37,398 nucleotides of DNA from Chloroflexota bacterium (GTDB taxonomy: Bacteria; Chloroflexota; Anaerolineae; Promineifilales; Promineifilaceae), in NCBI GenBank assembly GCA_022616275.1, contig JAKEFB010000063.1, positions 1-37,398 of the forward strand. The letters run 5' to 3'. The notes below the pieces were generated by a model. The model saw nothing but the letters and a program-made list of their open reading frames with translations. It was not told the origin of the DNA and did no database searches. Position numbers and translations under genes: made by a program. Numbering within the stretch: the first letter of the stretch is position 1; each line of letters opens with the position of its first letter. Of this stretch, positions 1 through 7,888 are shown one piece after another.

Positions 1-2087
1 CCGAACTCGTCGCCGCTGAACCAGATGATGGCCGTGTAGGGCGACATCAAGGCCACGCTGGGCTCGTTGTCGGAGTTGGCCGTGTCCCAGATGTCGTACT
101 CCAGACCAAGGGCGTCGAGGGCGGCGGTGTAGGTGGCGCGAACGTCGGGGCTGTTGTCGTCGTCGTCCACCAGCAGGATGGGAGGCACGTCCTCGGTCGT
201 GAAGTCGAAGACGGCCGAGTTGGCGCCTGGGCCACATTCATTGCTGGCCCGGACGCGCCAGTAGTAGGTGGTCAAGGGATCGAGCGCGGTTGGGGGGGTG
301 TGGCTGATGCCGGCGACAGTGGCGGTGTAGACGATGGTGGTAAAGGCGGCGTCTGTGGCCACCTCTAATTCGTAGCTCTGGCCCTGGGTGGCGGCCGTCC
401 ACTCGTAGTCTGGCGTGAGGGAAACGTTGGTAGCGCCATCGGCCGGGGCCACGAGGGTGGGCGCGCCAGGCGCGCCGGTGGAGACAAAGAGATCCAGGTC
501 CAGCGTATGGGTCAGGGCGCTGTCGGTGGCAAGGACCATGAAGGGATATTGGCCGGCCGTTACACCGCTGACGGTTACGTCCAGGGTGCTGCTGTCGGGT
601 GGGGTGACGGGGTTGGGGGTGAAGCTGGGGGTGGCTCCGGCCGGCAGGCCGCCGGCGCTAAGGGTAACGGTGCCGGTGTAGCCGTTGCGGGGGGTCAGGT
701 CGAGCGTGGTGCTGTCGTTGCCATTGCCGCAGACCGAGAGCACGGGGTCCGTGGTGTTCATGCGGAAGTCCGGGGACAGCGCCGGCTGGACCATGAAGAG
801 GCCCTGCTCGATGCCGCTGATGATGACGACGCCGCTGGCGAAGTAAGGGTAGTTGCTCCAAGCGCCGTTGAAGCTAGGATTGTCATTCAATGGATAAATG
901 TCAAAATAGCCCACTTCGCTCAAGTTGGCGGTAGCCACATCGGTGATGTCGAGGATGCGCAGGCCGGAGCGGTAGTTGGCCTCAAAGACGTAGTCGCCCA
1001 GGGTGTAAAGGTTGTGGTCAATGGAGGGCACGGCAGCATCGTAAAAACCGACCAGGGTTGGCGCGTCCAGGTCAGAGGCGTCAAAGACGCGGGTGCGGGT
1101 GTTGTGGCCGAAGCTTTGTTCGTCCAGCTCGTCGTCCATCAAGAAGTAGACGTGGTCCTCCGTCAACCAGCCCTGGTGGGTGTAGCCGCTGCCAGCGTAG
1201 GGAGTGCGGGAGAGTTGCACCGGGGCGGCCTTGTTGGTCACGTCCACGATGGTGACGGTATCTTCGTTGGAGTTAAAGCAGATCTCTTTACCCTGGTGGT
1301 TGGGGTCGGGGCCGGCATAGTTGACGCACTGGGTGTCGTGAGTGTAGCCGTCGGCGCTGAAGCAGCCAGCGTTGGTTGGGTTGGTGGGATTCTGAATGTT
1401 GATCATGTGCAGGCCGCCGCTGCAGGTGTTGGAGCCGATGGCGTAGGCATAGCCGCTGTCCTCATTGATAGCAAGGTTATGGGCGTTGCCAAAGGCAGGA
1501 TAGTGCGCAGTCTCACTGAAGGTGACTGGCGGGAGAGGAACGCTACGCAGCTCGGTCAGGTCGAAGACCTGCATGCCGTGGCCGCCGGCCTCGCTGACGA
1601 TAAAGGCATGGTTGTTATAGACCTTAATGTCACGCCAGGATGAACTACTCGTATGGGTGGGCAGCTTGCCCAGGTAGATGGGGTTTTCCGGGTCGCTGAT
1701 GTCTACGAAACCGGTACCGTTATTTAACCCCATGAGGGCGTACTCTTTGCCGTCCAGGGGGTCGGTCCAGCCCCAGCTATCGTTGCCGCTGGAAGCGCCG
1801 AAGGTGGCCAGGGGAATGAAGGCCAGCAAATCTACGTTGTTGCAGGGGTAAGGACCGGCCATGCCGCCGACGCAGAGGGTGGCGCTCATTGCTTCCCGGT
1901 TTTCGGGTGGTAGTTTGTCCTCGAGCATCCGCCGCATGGTCTCGGTCATCCCCGGCCGCTCCTCCCCTCTAGGTTCGTCGTCTTGCGCCGCCAGCCGCCC
2001 CCCCTGGGCCAGGAATAAGGCCAGGAACAGGCAGGCGGCGCCAGGTGTGATGATTTTCAACAGGTAAGCAACGCTTCTCTTGGGCAT
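1..2087 (-). CDS. Secreted choice-of-anchor-B surface protein with FnIII-like domain (3' end outside window)
   Basis: The frame is open from the ATG at 2087 to the window edge (695 codons, no stop). GGAG at 2094-2097 is a good ribosome binding site. Residues 1 to about 30 form a signal peptide (MPKRSVAYLLK, then a hydrophobic run ending near RLAAQ). The body carries repeated LVIVD-type blades, for example TGFVDISDPENPIYLG, VTIVDVTNKAAP and LRILDITDV, typical of the choice-of-anchor-B beta-propeller family. From about residue 540 there is a fibronectin-III-like domain (PGAPTLVAPADGATNVS to YYWRVRASN). From about residue 635 an LLVDDDDNSPDVR segment starts another domain that leaves the window. 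The family is extracellular or cell-surface. The anchoring C-terminus is not visible, so sorting type and ligand are unknown. Confidence 0.85.
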   Translation of the reverse strand, partial: MPKRSVAYLLKIITPGAACLFLALFLAQGGRLAAQDDEPRGEERPGMTETMRRMLEDKLPPENREAMSATLCVGGMAGPYPCNNVDLLAFIPLATFGASSGNDSWGWTDPLDGKEYALMGLNNGTGFVDISDPENPIYLGKLPTHTSSSSWRDIKVYNNHAFIVSEAGGHGMQVFDLTELRSVPLPPVTFSETAHYPAFGNAHNLAINEDSGYAYAIGSNTCSGGLHMINIQNPTNPTNAGCFSADGYTHDTQCVNYAGPDPNHQGKEICFNSNEDTVTIVDVTNKAAPVQLSRTPYAGSGYTHQGWLTEDHVYFLMDDELDEQSFGHNTRTRVFDASDLDAPTLVGFYDAAVPSIDHNLYTLGDYVFEANYRSGLRILDITDVATANLSEVGYFDIYPLNDNPSFNGAWSNYPYFASGVVIISGIEQGLFMVQPALSPDFRMNTTDPVLSVCGNGNDSTTLDLTPRNGYTGTVTLSAGGLPAGATPSFTPNPVTPPDSSTLDVTVSGVTAGQYPFMVLATDSALTHTLDLDLFVSTGAPGAPTLVAPADGATNVSLTPDYEWTAATQGQSYELEVATDAAFTTIVYTATVAGISHTPPTALDPLTTYYWRVRASNECGPGANSAVFDFTTEDVPPILLVDDDDNSPDVRATYTAALDALGLEYDIWDTANSDNEPSVALMSPYTAIIWFSGDEF

Positions 2088-2463
2088 CAAATTCTCCTTT
2101 CCTTTTTGAAGTGCGGCCGGAACGGTGTGCCGGCGCATACCATAAGTCACGGGTGGCCCGCGACCTCACGAACACGGTAGCGTGTTAGCTTGGTTTCTTG
2201 GGGTAGATACGCTCCAGGAGCCAGAAGAGGCTGGATCTCAGGCCGGGGATATTCCAGATGAGGCATGTTCCTGCAGAAGAAAACGGTACGATTGGCGGCT
2301 GCTACTCAAGCCAGGGGATGAGTATATGCCACAGTCAACAATGTTGCCAGCGCAAAAGATGAGAAATTGGTATGAATCTCTTTGATTGGCGACGCGGGTG
2401 GCGGCAGAGGTCGTTTTGAGTATAGTAGAAGACGTGCTGTTGAACAGCCTGCTATACAAGGCG
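2088..2463. other. Intergenic region between divergent genes
   Basis: This stretch separates the minus-strand surface protein from the plus-strand metallophosphoesterase. It contains the Shine-Dalgarno of the former and a short hairpin at 2171-2186 (AACACG / CGTGTT, 4-nt loop). No convincing -35/-10 pair was found for either gene. The metallophosphoesterase frame is open upstream to a TTG at 2386. A 67-codon frame at 2182-2385 has no protein-like composition and is not called. Confidence 0.5.
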
Positions 2464-3600
2464 ATGGTCTTGTTTCATAAGCCGGCCGGCTGGCCGGTGG
2501 CGCTGGTGGCCGGTGGGGCGCTGGCGCTGGCTGCTGGGGCTGCCCTGGCCTGGCGGCTGACGCTGGGCGAGACGGTTCTGGCGGCGACTGCGGGGCTGGT
2601 GTTGCTCTTTTTTGCCCTGGCGGACGGCTGGTTGCTGCGAGCGCTGCCTCGCTGGCGGGTTTCTTTCGGCCCGTGGAAGGCCCAGCTCTTTGTTTTGCTG
2701 GTGGCCCGGATGATGGCGGCCGTAGGGCTGGCGCTGCCGGCGCGGGCGGTGGGGGCCGAGTGGGGGTTAGCTGTCCTGGTGTTAACGCAAACCCTGGGTT
2801 CGGCCGCCCTGGCTTGGGGAACGCTGGTGGAGCCGTTCCGGCTGCGGCTGACTCACCTGGCGGTAGAGAGCACCTACCTGCCGGCCGGCGCGCCGCCCAT
2901 CCGGCTACTGCACATCAGCGACCTGCACGTGGAGCGGCTGACGCGCCGGGAGGAGAAGCTGCTCAAACTGGTGGAGGAAGCGGCGGCCGACCTGATCGTC
3001 ATTACCGGGGATTACTTGAATCTTTCCTACGTCCAGGACCCGGTGGCCCAGGCCGAGGCACGCCGCCTGCTGGCCCAACTTTCGGCCCCGCACGGCGTCT
3101 ACGCCATCCTGGGGAGCCCACCGGTGGACGCACGGGAGGTGGCGCCATCTTTGTTTGCCGGCCTGCCAATACAGTTGCTGGTAGACGAGTGGGCGGTGGT
3201 GGAACTGGGGGACGGCCGGCGGCTGATTTTGCTGGGCCTGGATTGTAGCCATCGCATCCCGGTAGACGCCCGGCGGCTGGAACGGCTGGTAGCCGTCTCA
3301 CCCAACTCGGCGCCGCGGGTGCTGCTTTACCACGCGCCGGACCTGATGCCGCAGGCGGCCGGGCACGGAATTGACCTGTATCTGTGCGGCCACACGCACG
3401 GCGGCCAGGTGCGGCTGCCCTGGTTTGGCGCGCTCCTGACCAGCTCACAATTTGGCAAGCGATATGAAATGGGGTTATACCGGGAGGGGCAAACTCACTT
3501 ATACGTCAGCCGGGGGGTGGGGTTGGAAGGGCTGAGCGCGCCCCGAGTGCGCTTTCTGGCCCCGCCGGAGATTACGTTGGTGACGATTGGGGGAGAGTAG
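2464..3600 (+). CDS. Membrane-anchored calcineurin-like metallophosphoesterase with an altered GNHD motif
   Basis: The protein has 378 residues from the ATG at 2464; the frame is open upstream to a TTG at 2386, but the ATG gives a clean N-terminus. The first ~130 residues hold about four hydrophobic segments. The phosphoesterase domain follows, with the metal motifs LLHISDLHV (D-x-H), VITGDY (GD), LLYHAPD and CGHTHGGQ. This layout is that of the YkuE/YaeI-like membrane phosphoesterases. The block that should read GNHD reads LGSPPVD (3109-3129), so the Asn and His that bind metal and substrate are absent. Either activity is reduced or another residue substitutes. Substrate is unknown; family members act on phosphate esters at the membrane. 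It is immediately followed by a 7-bp-period repeat. Confidence 0.85.
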   Translation: MVLFHKPAGWPVALVAGGALALAAGAALAWRLTLGETVLAATAGLVLLFFALADGWLLRALPRWRVSFGPWKAQLFVLLVARMMAAVGLALPARAVGAEWGLAVLVLTQTLGSAALAWGTLVEPFRLRLTHLAVESTYLPAGAPPIRLLHISDLHVERLTRREEKLLKLVEEAAADLIVITGDYLNLSYVQDPVAQAEARRLLAQLSAPHGVYAILGSPPVDAREVAPSLFAGLPIQLLVDEWAVVELGDGRRLILLGLDCSHRIPVDARRLERLVAVSPNSAPRVLLYHAPDLMPQAAGHGIDLYLCGHTHGGQVRLPWFGALLTSSQFGKRYEMGLYREGQTHLYVSRGVGLEGLSAPRVRFLAPPEITLVTIGGE

Positions 3601-3632
3601 ACGAGGGACGACGGGCGATGGACGATGGACCG
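3600..3632. repeat. 7-bp-period tandem repeat (GACGAnG type)
   Basis: About four imperfect heptamers (ACGAGGG, ACGACGG, GCGATGG, ACGATGG) start directly at the stop codon of the metallophosphoesterase. This is one of several arrays in the window with the same period and different words. Confidence 0.6.
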
Positions 3633-3752
3633 CAGTCTGTCGCCAGCTAACCGGCCGCAACTTTCCCCCTGAAATTGCGTATTATTTCACGAGAGTAAAG
3701 AAAGATAACCGGTACTTGCGAAGCGCCGGCCACCTGATAAGGAATACAAGCA

Positions 3753-4205
3753 ATGAAAGAGGATAATGAAGTGTCTGAAGCTGTGATGGTTTCTAAAGTT
3801 AAACACCCGGTGCGGGAAATCCCGTTTTTACTGCGGGTGATCTGGTTTTTTGTCCTGGGCTGGGAACTAGCCGGGGCCTGGATTTTAATTGCCTGGGCGC
3901 TGAATGCGACGATTATTGGGTTGCCGCTGGGGCTGTGGATGATTGACCGGGTGCCGCAGGTGTTGACGTTGAAGGCCCGGCCGGGGGCCTGGGTGGTGGA
4001 CCTGACGAGCGGCCGGGCGCGCTTTATGGCCGTGCGGCAACCGTCGTGGCTGATCCGGCTGGCGTACTTTGTCGTTATCGGCTGGTGGTTCAGCCTGATC
4101 TGGGCGGCCGTGGCCTGGGTCCTGTGCGCGACGATCATCGGCCTGCCGTTTGGCGTGTTGATGCTGCACGCGCTGCCGGCGGTGACGACGTTGCAGCGTG
4201 GGTAG
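3753..4205 (+). CDS. YccF-family inner-membrane protein with duplicated domain
   Basis: A 150-residue protein starting at ATG 3753, with AAGGA about ten bases upstream. It contains two copies of a YccF-like unit. Each has a hydrophobic segment followed by a characteristic glycine/proline turn: ATIIGLPLGLWMIDRVPQVLTL at residues ~50-72 (shown here in two parts, ATIIGLPLG and PQVLTL) and ATIIGLPFGVLMLHALPAVT at ~126-145. The second half also has a Trp-rich membrane segment (VIGWWFSLIWAAVAW). YccF proteins are integral membrane proteins of unknown function; the duplication is normal for the family. The stop codon lies inside a 28-bp palindrome shared with the convergent dehydrogenase gene. No partner is suggested by context. 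Confidence 0.85.
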   Translation: MKEDNEVSEAVMVSKVKHPVREIPFLLRVIWFFVLGWELAGAWILIAWALNATIIGLPLGLWMIDRVPQVLTLKARPGAWVVDLTSGRARFMAVRQPSWLIRLAYFVVIGWWFSLIWAAVAWVLCATIIGLPFGVLMLHALPAVTTLQRG

Positions 4206-4229
4206 GGGCACGATGCATCGTGCCCCTAC
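4202..4229. repeat. 28-bp perfect palindrome spanning two convergent stop codons
   Basis: GTAGGGGCACGATG at 4202-4215 is followed directly by its exact reverse complement at 4216-4229. The TAG at 4203-4205 stops the YccF gene. The stop of the minus-strand dehydrogenase (CTA at 4229-4231) begins at the palindrome's other end. It could act as a two-way terminator stem but has no T-tract. Confidence 0.85.
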
Positions 4230-5308
4230 TAGGCCAGGGAGGACCAGACTTCGAGTTTGCCTTTGACGCGGCGGATGACTTCGTTGGTGAATTCGTCGGT
4301 CTTGGTGGCGCCGCCCAGGTCGGCGGTGCGGATGCCGTCGTAGACGGCTTCGAGGGTGGCCTCGTAGATGGCCCGGCTGACCTGGTCGGCCTTTTTGTCG
4401 TGGAGGTAGGCCAGCAGGCCGGCCTCGGCCAGGATCATGGCCATGGGGTTGGCCACGTTTTTGCCCTGGAGGGTGGGGGCGGTGCCGTGGGGGGCTTCGG
4501 CCATGACGCAGTCCACGTGGCCCTCGTCGCTAATGGAGATGACCATAGATTCCGAGCCGGCAATGGAGCCGAACATTTGGAGGACCATGTCGGAGAGGAG
4601 GTCGCCGTCGCGGTTGAGGGAGGGAATGACCATGGCGTCGCCGGTGGTGGACAGCAGCAAGGCAAAGGTGGCGTCAATTAACTGGGGTTCGTAGCGCACG
4701 TCGGGGTAGCGGGCGGCGGCGGCATCCAGCTCTTCTTTGAACATGCCTTCGTAGACCGGGCTGACGGTGAACTTAGGGCCGCCAAAAACCTTGGCGTTGG
4801 TCATGCGGGCGTGCTGGAAGGCGTACTCGGCGACGTGGCGGCAGACGCGCCGGGTGATCTTTTGCGTCCGGTAAGCGACTTCATTCATCGCGCCGGCTTC
4901 GCCCTCGCGCCACTCCTTGGCCCCGTAGGCGTCTTCGACGGCCATGCGGACGACGCTGATGGGGGCGTAGACGCCGGCAATGGGCCGGACGCTGGGGATA
5001 CGCCGGCCGGTGCGGAGGATGACCTCGGCGTCAATGGCCTCGCGCAGGAGGGCGTTGGGGCTGCCAACGTCGTCTTTGCCGGTTGGGGTGATGGTGGCCG
5101 CTTTTAGCCCCAGGCCGTGGGCGAGCATGGCTTCAGCCGCTTCGAAGACGACTTTATTTTGGGTTGCCCGGCGGTTTTCCAGGCTCAGGTCAAAGTGTTG
5201 AAGATTCAGGTCCAGGCCGGTGACGGCCGGGTCGAGGACGCGCAGGGCCTCGACCAACAGTTCCTGCCCCGTTTGGTCCCCTTCCAGGACGACAATCGTT
5301 TTACTCAT
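4229..5308 (-). CDS. Isocitrate/isopropylmalate dehydrogenase-family enzyme
   Basis: A 359-residue protein, a usual length for the beta-decarboxylating dehydrogenase family. ATG at 5308 has GAGG eight bases upstream. The N-terminus shows the family pattern (MSKTIVVLEGDQTGQELL). The C-terminal signature is clear: SLNRDGDLLSDMVLQMFGS, then the adenine-nucleotide-binding segment PHGTAPTLQGKNVANPMAM. Such enzymes oxidise a 2-hydroxy acid at C2 and release CO2 using NAD(P). The substrate-recognition stretch is atypical: after NALLREAIDAEVILR comes VRPIAGVYAPISVVRMAVED instead of the usual ENTEG block, so the sequence does not decide between isocitrate, isopropylmalate, homoisocitrate or tartrate. 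The gene stands alone and ends in a palindrome shared with the convergent YccF gene. Confidence 0.85.
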   Translation of the reverse strand: MSKTIVVLEGDQTGQELLVEALRVLDPAVTGLDLNLQHFDLSLENRRATQNKVVFEAAEAMLAHGLGLKAATITPTGKDDVGSPNALLREAIDAEVILRTGRRIPSVRPIAGVYAPISVVRMAVEDAYGAKEWREGEAGAMNEVAYRTQKITRRVCRHVAEYAFQHARMTNAKVFGGPKFTVSPVYEGMFKEELDAAAARYPDVRYEPQLIDATFALLLSTTGDAMVIPSLNRDGDLLSDMVLQMFGSIAGSESMVISISDEGHVDCVMAEAPHGTAPTLQGKNVANPMAMILAEAGLLAYLHDKKADQVSRAIYEATLEAVYDGIRTADLGGATKTDEFTNEVIRRVKGKLEVWSSLA

Positions 5309-5346
5309 TCTGCTAACCTCTCATTCCTAGACACCTGAAAAAAAGC

Positions 5347-5374
5347 CACGAATTGCACGAATTTCTCGAATTTT
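5347..5374. repeat. 9-bp-period tandem repeat (CACGAATTn)
   Basis: CACGAATTG, CACGAATTT and CTCGAATTT lie in tandem between the dehydrogenase start and the end of the small YDFS-motif gene. Confidence 0.55.
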
Positions 5375-5386
5375 CTCTCCGGTATT

Positions 5387-5551
5387 TCACAAGGGTGTGG
5401 TAGAGCCGGCGTCGAGTTCAAAATGCTGGACGGTGGTGGTACCATCGGCATGGTGTATGGTTACTGTGTATCCCTGACGGTAGGCTTGGTAGTGCTTGCC
5501 GCGCACACCACCGGAGAAGTCATACTCTGGAAGCACATCGTCTCGCTCCAT
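5387..5551 (-). CDS. Small YDFS-motif protein (possible orphan antitoxin-like)
   Basis: A 54-residue protein (59 if the ATG at 5566 is used). The ATG at 5551 is preferred because AGGAAA lies just upstream and a TATACT -10-like box at 5573-5578 would start transcription near 5566. It contains LPEYDFSGGVRGKHY near the N-terminus, followed by a short beta-rich stretch (YTVTIHHADGTTTVQHF). The YDFSxGxRGK motif is known from short conserved proteins and from N-termini of some antitoxins, but the DNA-binding helices of those antitoxins are absent here. No toxin gene is adjacent; the upstream neighbour is the FemX pair on the same strand. Function unknown. Confidence 0.6.
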   Translation of the reverse strand: MERDDVLPEYDFSGGVRGKHYQAYRQGYTVTIHHADGTTTVQHFELDAGSTTPL

Positions 5552-5572
5552 CTTTTCCTGTTCCATGAACAA

Positions 5573-5578
5573 AGTATA
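5573..5578 (-). promoter_or_regulatory. Candidate -10 box of the YDFS-motif gene
   Basis: TATACT on the minus strand, 21 bases before the preferred start. No good -35 box was found. Confidence 0.3.
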
Positions 5579-5606
5579 ACTGCTGTTAGACGGACCGTAC
5601 AGTTTT

Positions 5607-6761
5607 TCAAGTTGTGTTAATCTGTGAAAGCTGTGGATTATTTCTGGCGCGCAGGAGGTCCAGGTACTTGGGGATGACGACGGTGTAGAGCCAGTACCAG
5701 AACGGCCGGGCGGGGTAGTCCCAGGCGCCGATGTGGCGGACGACCTGGCCGTTGAAGCCAGCCTTGAAGCGCCAGACGCCCCAGAGGAGGTCGGACTCGA
5801 CGAAATCATCCGGCGCGCCCCAGAAGTCGTAGACGCGGTAGCCGCGCTCCTGGGCCTGGCGAATGGCTTCCCATTGGAGCAGGTAGTTGGGCATACGTTG
5901 CCGCTCTTTGTCGGTAGAGGCGCCATACATATAAATGGCCCGGCGGCCATAGGAGACGACGATGACGGCGGCGACCGGTTGGCCTTCGTATTCGGCCAGG
6001 AGCGGGTGGGCCAGGCCGGCGTCGTAGAAGGTCTGCCAGGCGTCGAGGTAATAGGCAACCGGCCGGACGGCGAAGCCGTCGCGTTGGGCCGTTTCCAGGT
6101 ACATCTGGGCGATGGCGGGAAAGTCGGCCGGAGAGCCGGAGCGGATGGTGATGCCTTTGCGCTCGGCCAGGCGGATATTGTAGCGTGTTTTTTGTTTCAT
6201 GGCGGCCAGCAGCTCCCCGGCCGGCCGTTCCAGATCTAATTCTACCGTGTTGCGAAACTGGACCTGGTCATTGGAGAAGCGCCAGCCACGGGCCAGCAGC
6301 TCGCGAATGAATTTAGCCCCAACCGGCGAGTAGCGCTCGTCTTCCAGCCCCCAACTATAGACCACGTCGGGGTCAATCTTGACAAAGATCGCTTTCTGGC
6401 GGCGGGCGATTTGCTCTAACTGGGCCAGGACGACGCGGCGCAGTGGGGCGTTGTTGTAGTCGAGGATAGGGCCTTTGGGCACGTAAAGGATGGAAAAGGG
6501 CAGCCGGGGAAGCTGGCGTTTCAGGACCAGGGCGGCGACCAGTGGTTGGCTATCCTGGATGGTGAGGAGCAGCGGGGCGGCCGACCAGCCCCAACGGGAC
6601 TTAAAGTCTGCCCAGGCCCAGCTTTGCAGGGGGTGGGGGTTGGACAGGCTCAGTAGGGCCTGATGCCAGGCTTCGGCGGAAGAGACCGGGTGAAAGACCG
6701 AGCGCACCTCTGGTGCGCCGTGCGCCTCCTGTGGGCTGCGTTCTTCGGATGTGCTGCTCAT
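5607..6761 (-). CDS. FemX/FemABX-family aminoacyltransferase (second gene of pair)
   Basis: A 384-residue FemABX protein with two GNAT-like halves. Signature segments are LLAAMKQKTRYNIRLAERKG in the middle (K-x-R-Y-N-I core) and, toward the C-terminus, YMYGASTDKERQRMPNYLLQW and YRVYDFWGAPDD. These enzymes transfer amino acids from charged tRNA to the peptide bridge of peptidoglycan precursors in the cytoplasm. The start ATG overlaps the stop of the upstream paralogue as ATGA at 6758-6761, so the two are probably made together. With the L,D-transpeptidase nearby, a role in cell-wall cross-linking is likely, though some FemX relatives modify other substrates. Confidence 0.88.
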   Translation of the reverse strand: MSSTSEERSPQEAHGAPEVRSVFHPVSSAEAWHQALLSLSNPHPLQSWAWADFKSRWGWSAAPLLLTIQDSQPLVAALVLKRQLPRLPFSILYVPKGPILDYNNAPLRRVVLAQLEQIARRQKAIFVKIDPDVVYSWGLEDERYSPVGAKFIRELLARGWRFSNDQVQFRNTVELDLERPAGELLAAMKQKTRYNIRLAERKGITIRSGSPADFPAIAQMYLETAQRDGFAVRPVAYYLDAWQTFYDAGLAHPLLAEYEGQPVAAVIVVSYGRRAIYMYGASTDKERQRMPNYLLQWEAIRQAQERGYRVYDFWGAPDDFVESDLLWGVWRFKAGFNGQVVRHIGAWDYPARPFWYWLYTVVIPKYLDLLRARNNPQLSQINTT

Positions 6762-7816
6762 CTGCCCCGCCGCCAGTGGTAGAGCCGGTAGACGAGGTTG
6801 TTGTAGACGCGGTCGGCCGCGCCGACGGTGCGCCTGACCTGGCCGCCAAAGCCGCGCTTGAAGCGGTAAACGCCCCAGAGGCCGTCGTCGCGCTCTTCGA
6901 ACTGGCTCTCCAATTCGTTCTCGGGGTAATCAGGGACGCCCCACAGGTCGTACTCGGCGCAGCCCCGGGCCCTGGCCCAGCGGATGGCGGCCCATTGGAC
7001 GGCGTAGGTGGGCATGCGCTGGCGCTCCTCGTTGCTGGAGCCGCCGGCCAGGTAGACGGCTCGCGGCCCGGTGACAAAGAGCATGATGGCGGCCAGGGGC
7101 CGGGTGTTGTACTCGGCGATGAAGAGGGCGGCGTGGTCGGGGGCGAATAACTCGTAGGCGGCGCGGTAGTAGGCCGGGTCGTGGACGCCAAACTCATTGC
7201 GCCGGCCGGTGAGCTGCATGAGGGCGTTAAAAATGGGCAGGTCTCCGGCCGTGCCCTGGCGGACGGTGACGCCTTTCTTTTCGGCCAGGCGGATGTTGTA
7301 GCGGGTCTTTTGTTTCATGGCGGCCAGGATGTCTTCCTCGGGCGGCTGCAAATCTATGATGATGGTGTTCGGCGGCTGGATGGTGTCGCTGTTGGGCAGG
7401 CAGCCCTGCCGCCGGCAGAGGGCTTCCCAGGCAGCCGGGGGCACGTCCGATTGCCACAGCAACGGTTCCATTTTCAGCAGCCCGGCCCGCCGCTCGTAGG
7501 CGGCAAAGTCTACCTGGTTGAGCAAGACGCTGACCTGTTCGTCGTCCTGCCAGTTGACCAGCGGGCCGTGGGGAATGTAGGCAAGGCGCAGCAGCCCCAG
7601 CGCGGCCGAGCGGATGAGCACCTGGGCGCCGGCCACCAGCCGGCCGTCGCGGCGCAGCCAGACGCGGTGGGAGCGCCAGCCAAAGCGGTTCTTCAGCCTG
7701 GCCCAGGCGGTGGTTTGCAGCAGGCTGCCATTGGGATGGCCGGCGACGAAGGCGTCCCACTCGGCGTCTTCCTGGCTGTACGGTTCTTCTTCGAGTTCGA
7801 GTATTTTGTCGAGCAT
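6758..7816 (-). CDS. FemX/FemABX-family aminoacyltransferase (first gene of pair)
   Basis: A 352-residue paralogue of the downstream gene. They share the central ILAAMKQKTRYNIRLAEKKG block, the YLAGGSSNEERQRMPTYAVQW block and the CAEYDLWGVPD block. The pair probably arose by tandem duplication, then diverged in the N-terminal substrate-binding half. In Gram-positive bacteria successive amino acids of the interpeptide bridge are added by different Fem proteins, so a two-step bridge would explain two genes. ATG at 7816 has no clear Shine-Dalgarno. The region upstream is a nested hairpin repeat (7829-7879). Confidence 0.87.
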   Translation of the reverse strand: MLDKILELEEEPYSQEDAEWDAFVAGHPNGSLLQTTAWARLKNRFGWRSHRVWLRRDGRLVAGAQVLIRSAALGLLRLAYIPHGPLVNWQDDEQVSVLLNQVDFAAYERRAGLLKMEPLLWQSDVPPAAWEALCRRQGCLPNSDTIQPPNTIIIDLQPPEEDILAAMKQKTRYNIRLAEKKGVTVRQGTAGDLPIFNALMQLTGRRNEFGVHDPAYYRAAYELFAPDHAALFIAEYNTRPLAAIMLFVTGPRAVYLAGGSSNEERQRMPTYAVQWAAIRWARARGCAEYDLWGVPDYPENELESQFEERDDGLWGVYRFKRGFGGQVRRTVGAADRVYNNLVYRLYHWRRGR

Positions 7817-7828
7817 GATGGTTCAGTC

Positions 7829-7879
7829 AAACCCCGCAGGTCGGGGCACGATCCGTGCCCTCGGAGACCTGCGGGGTTT
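7829..7879. repeat. Nested palindromic repeat (hairpin within hairpin)
   Basis: Outer arms AAACCCCGCAGGTC (7829-7842) and their exact complement (7866-7879) enclose a second perfect stem, GGGCACG / CGTGCCC (7844-7850 and 7854-7860). The right half recurs at 23297-23324 with few changes, so this is a dispersed element. It lies between two genes read in the same direction. Confidence 0.7.
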
Positions 7880-7888
7880 CAAATGAGG

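Noticed and set aside
507-1643. Long open plus-strand frame (378 codons)
   Set aside because: It lies opposite the choice-of-anchor-B gene, whose protein has clear domains. The plus-strand translation is Gly/Val-rich without motifs and arises from GC-rich codon bias.
2673-3248. Plus-strand Gly/Pro/Ala-rich frame of 191 codons
   Set aside because: It is out of frame with the metallophosphoesterase, which contains all the family motifs.
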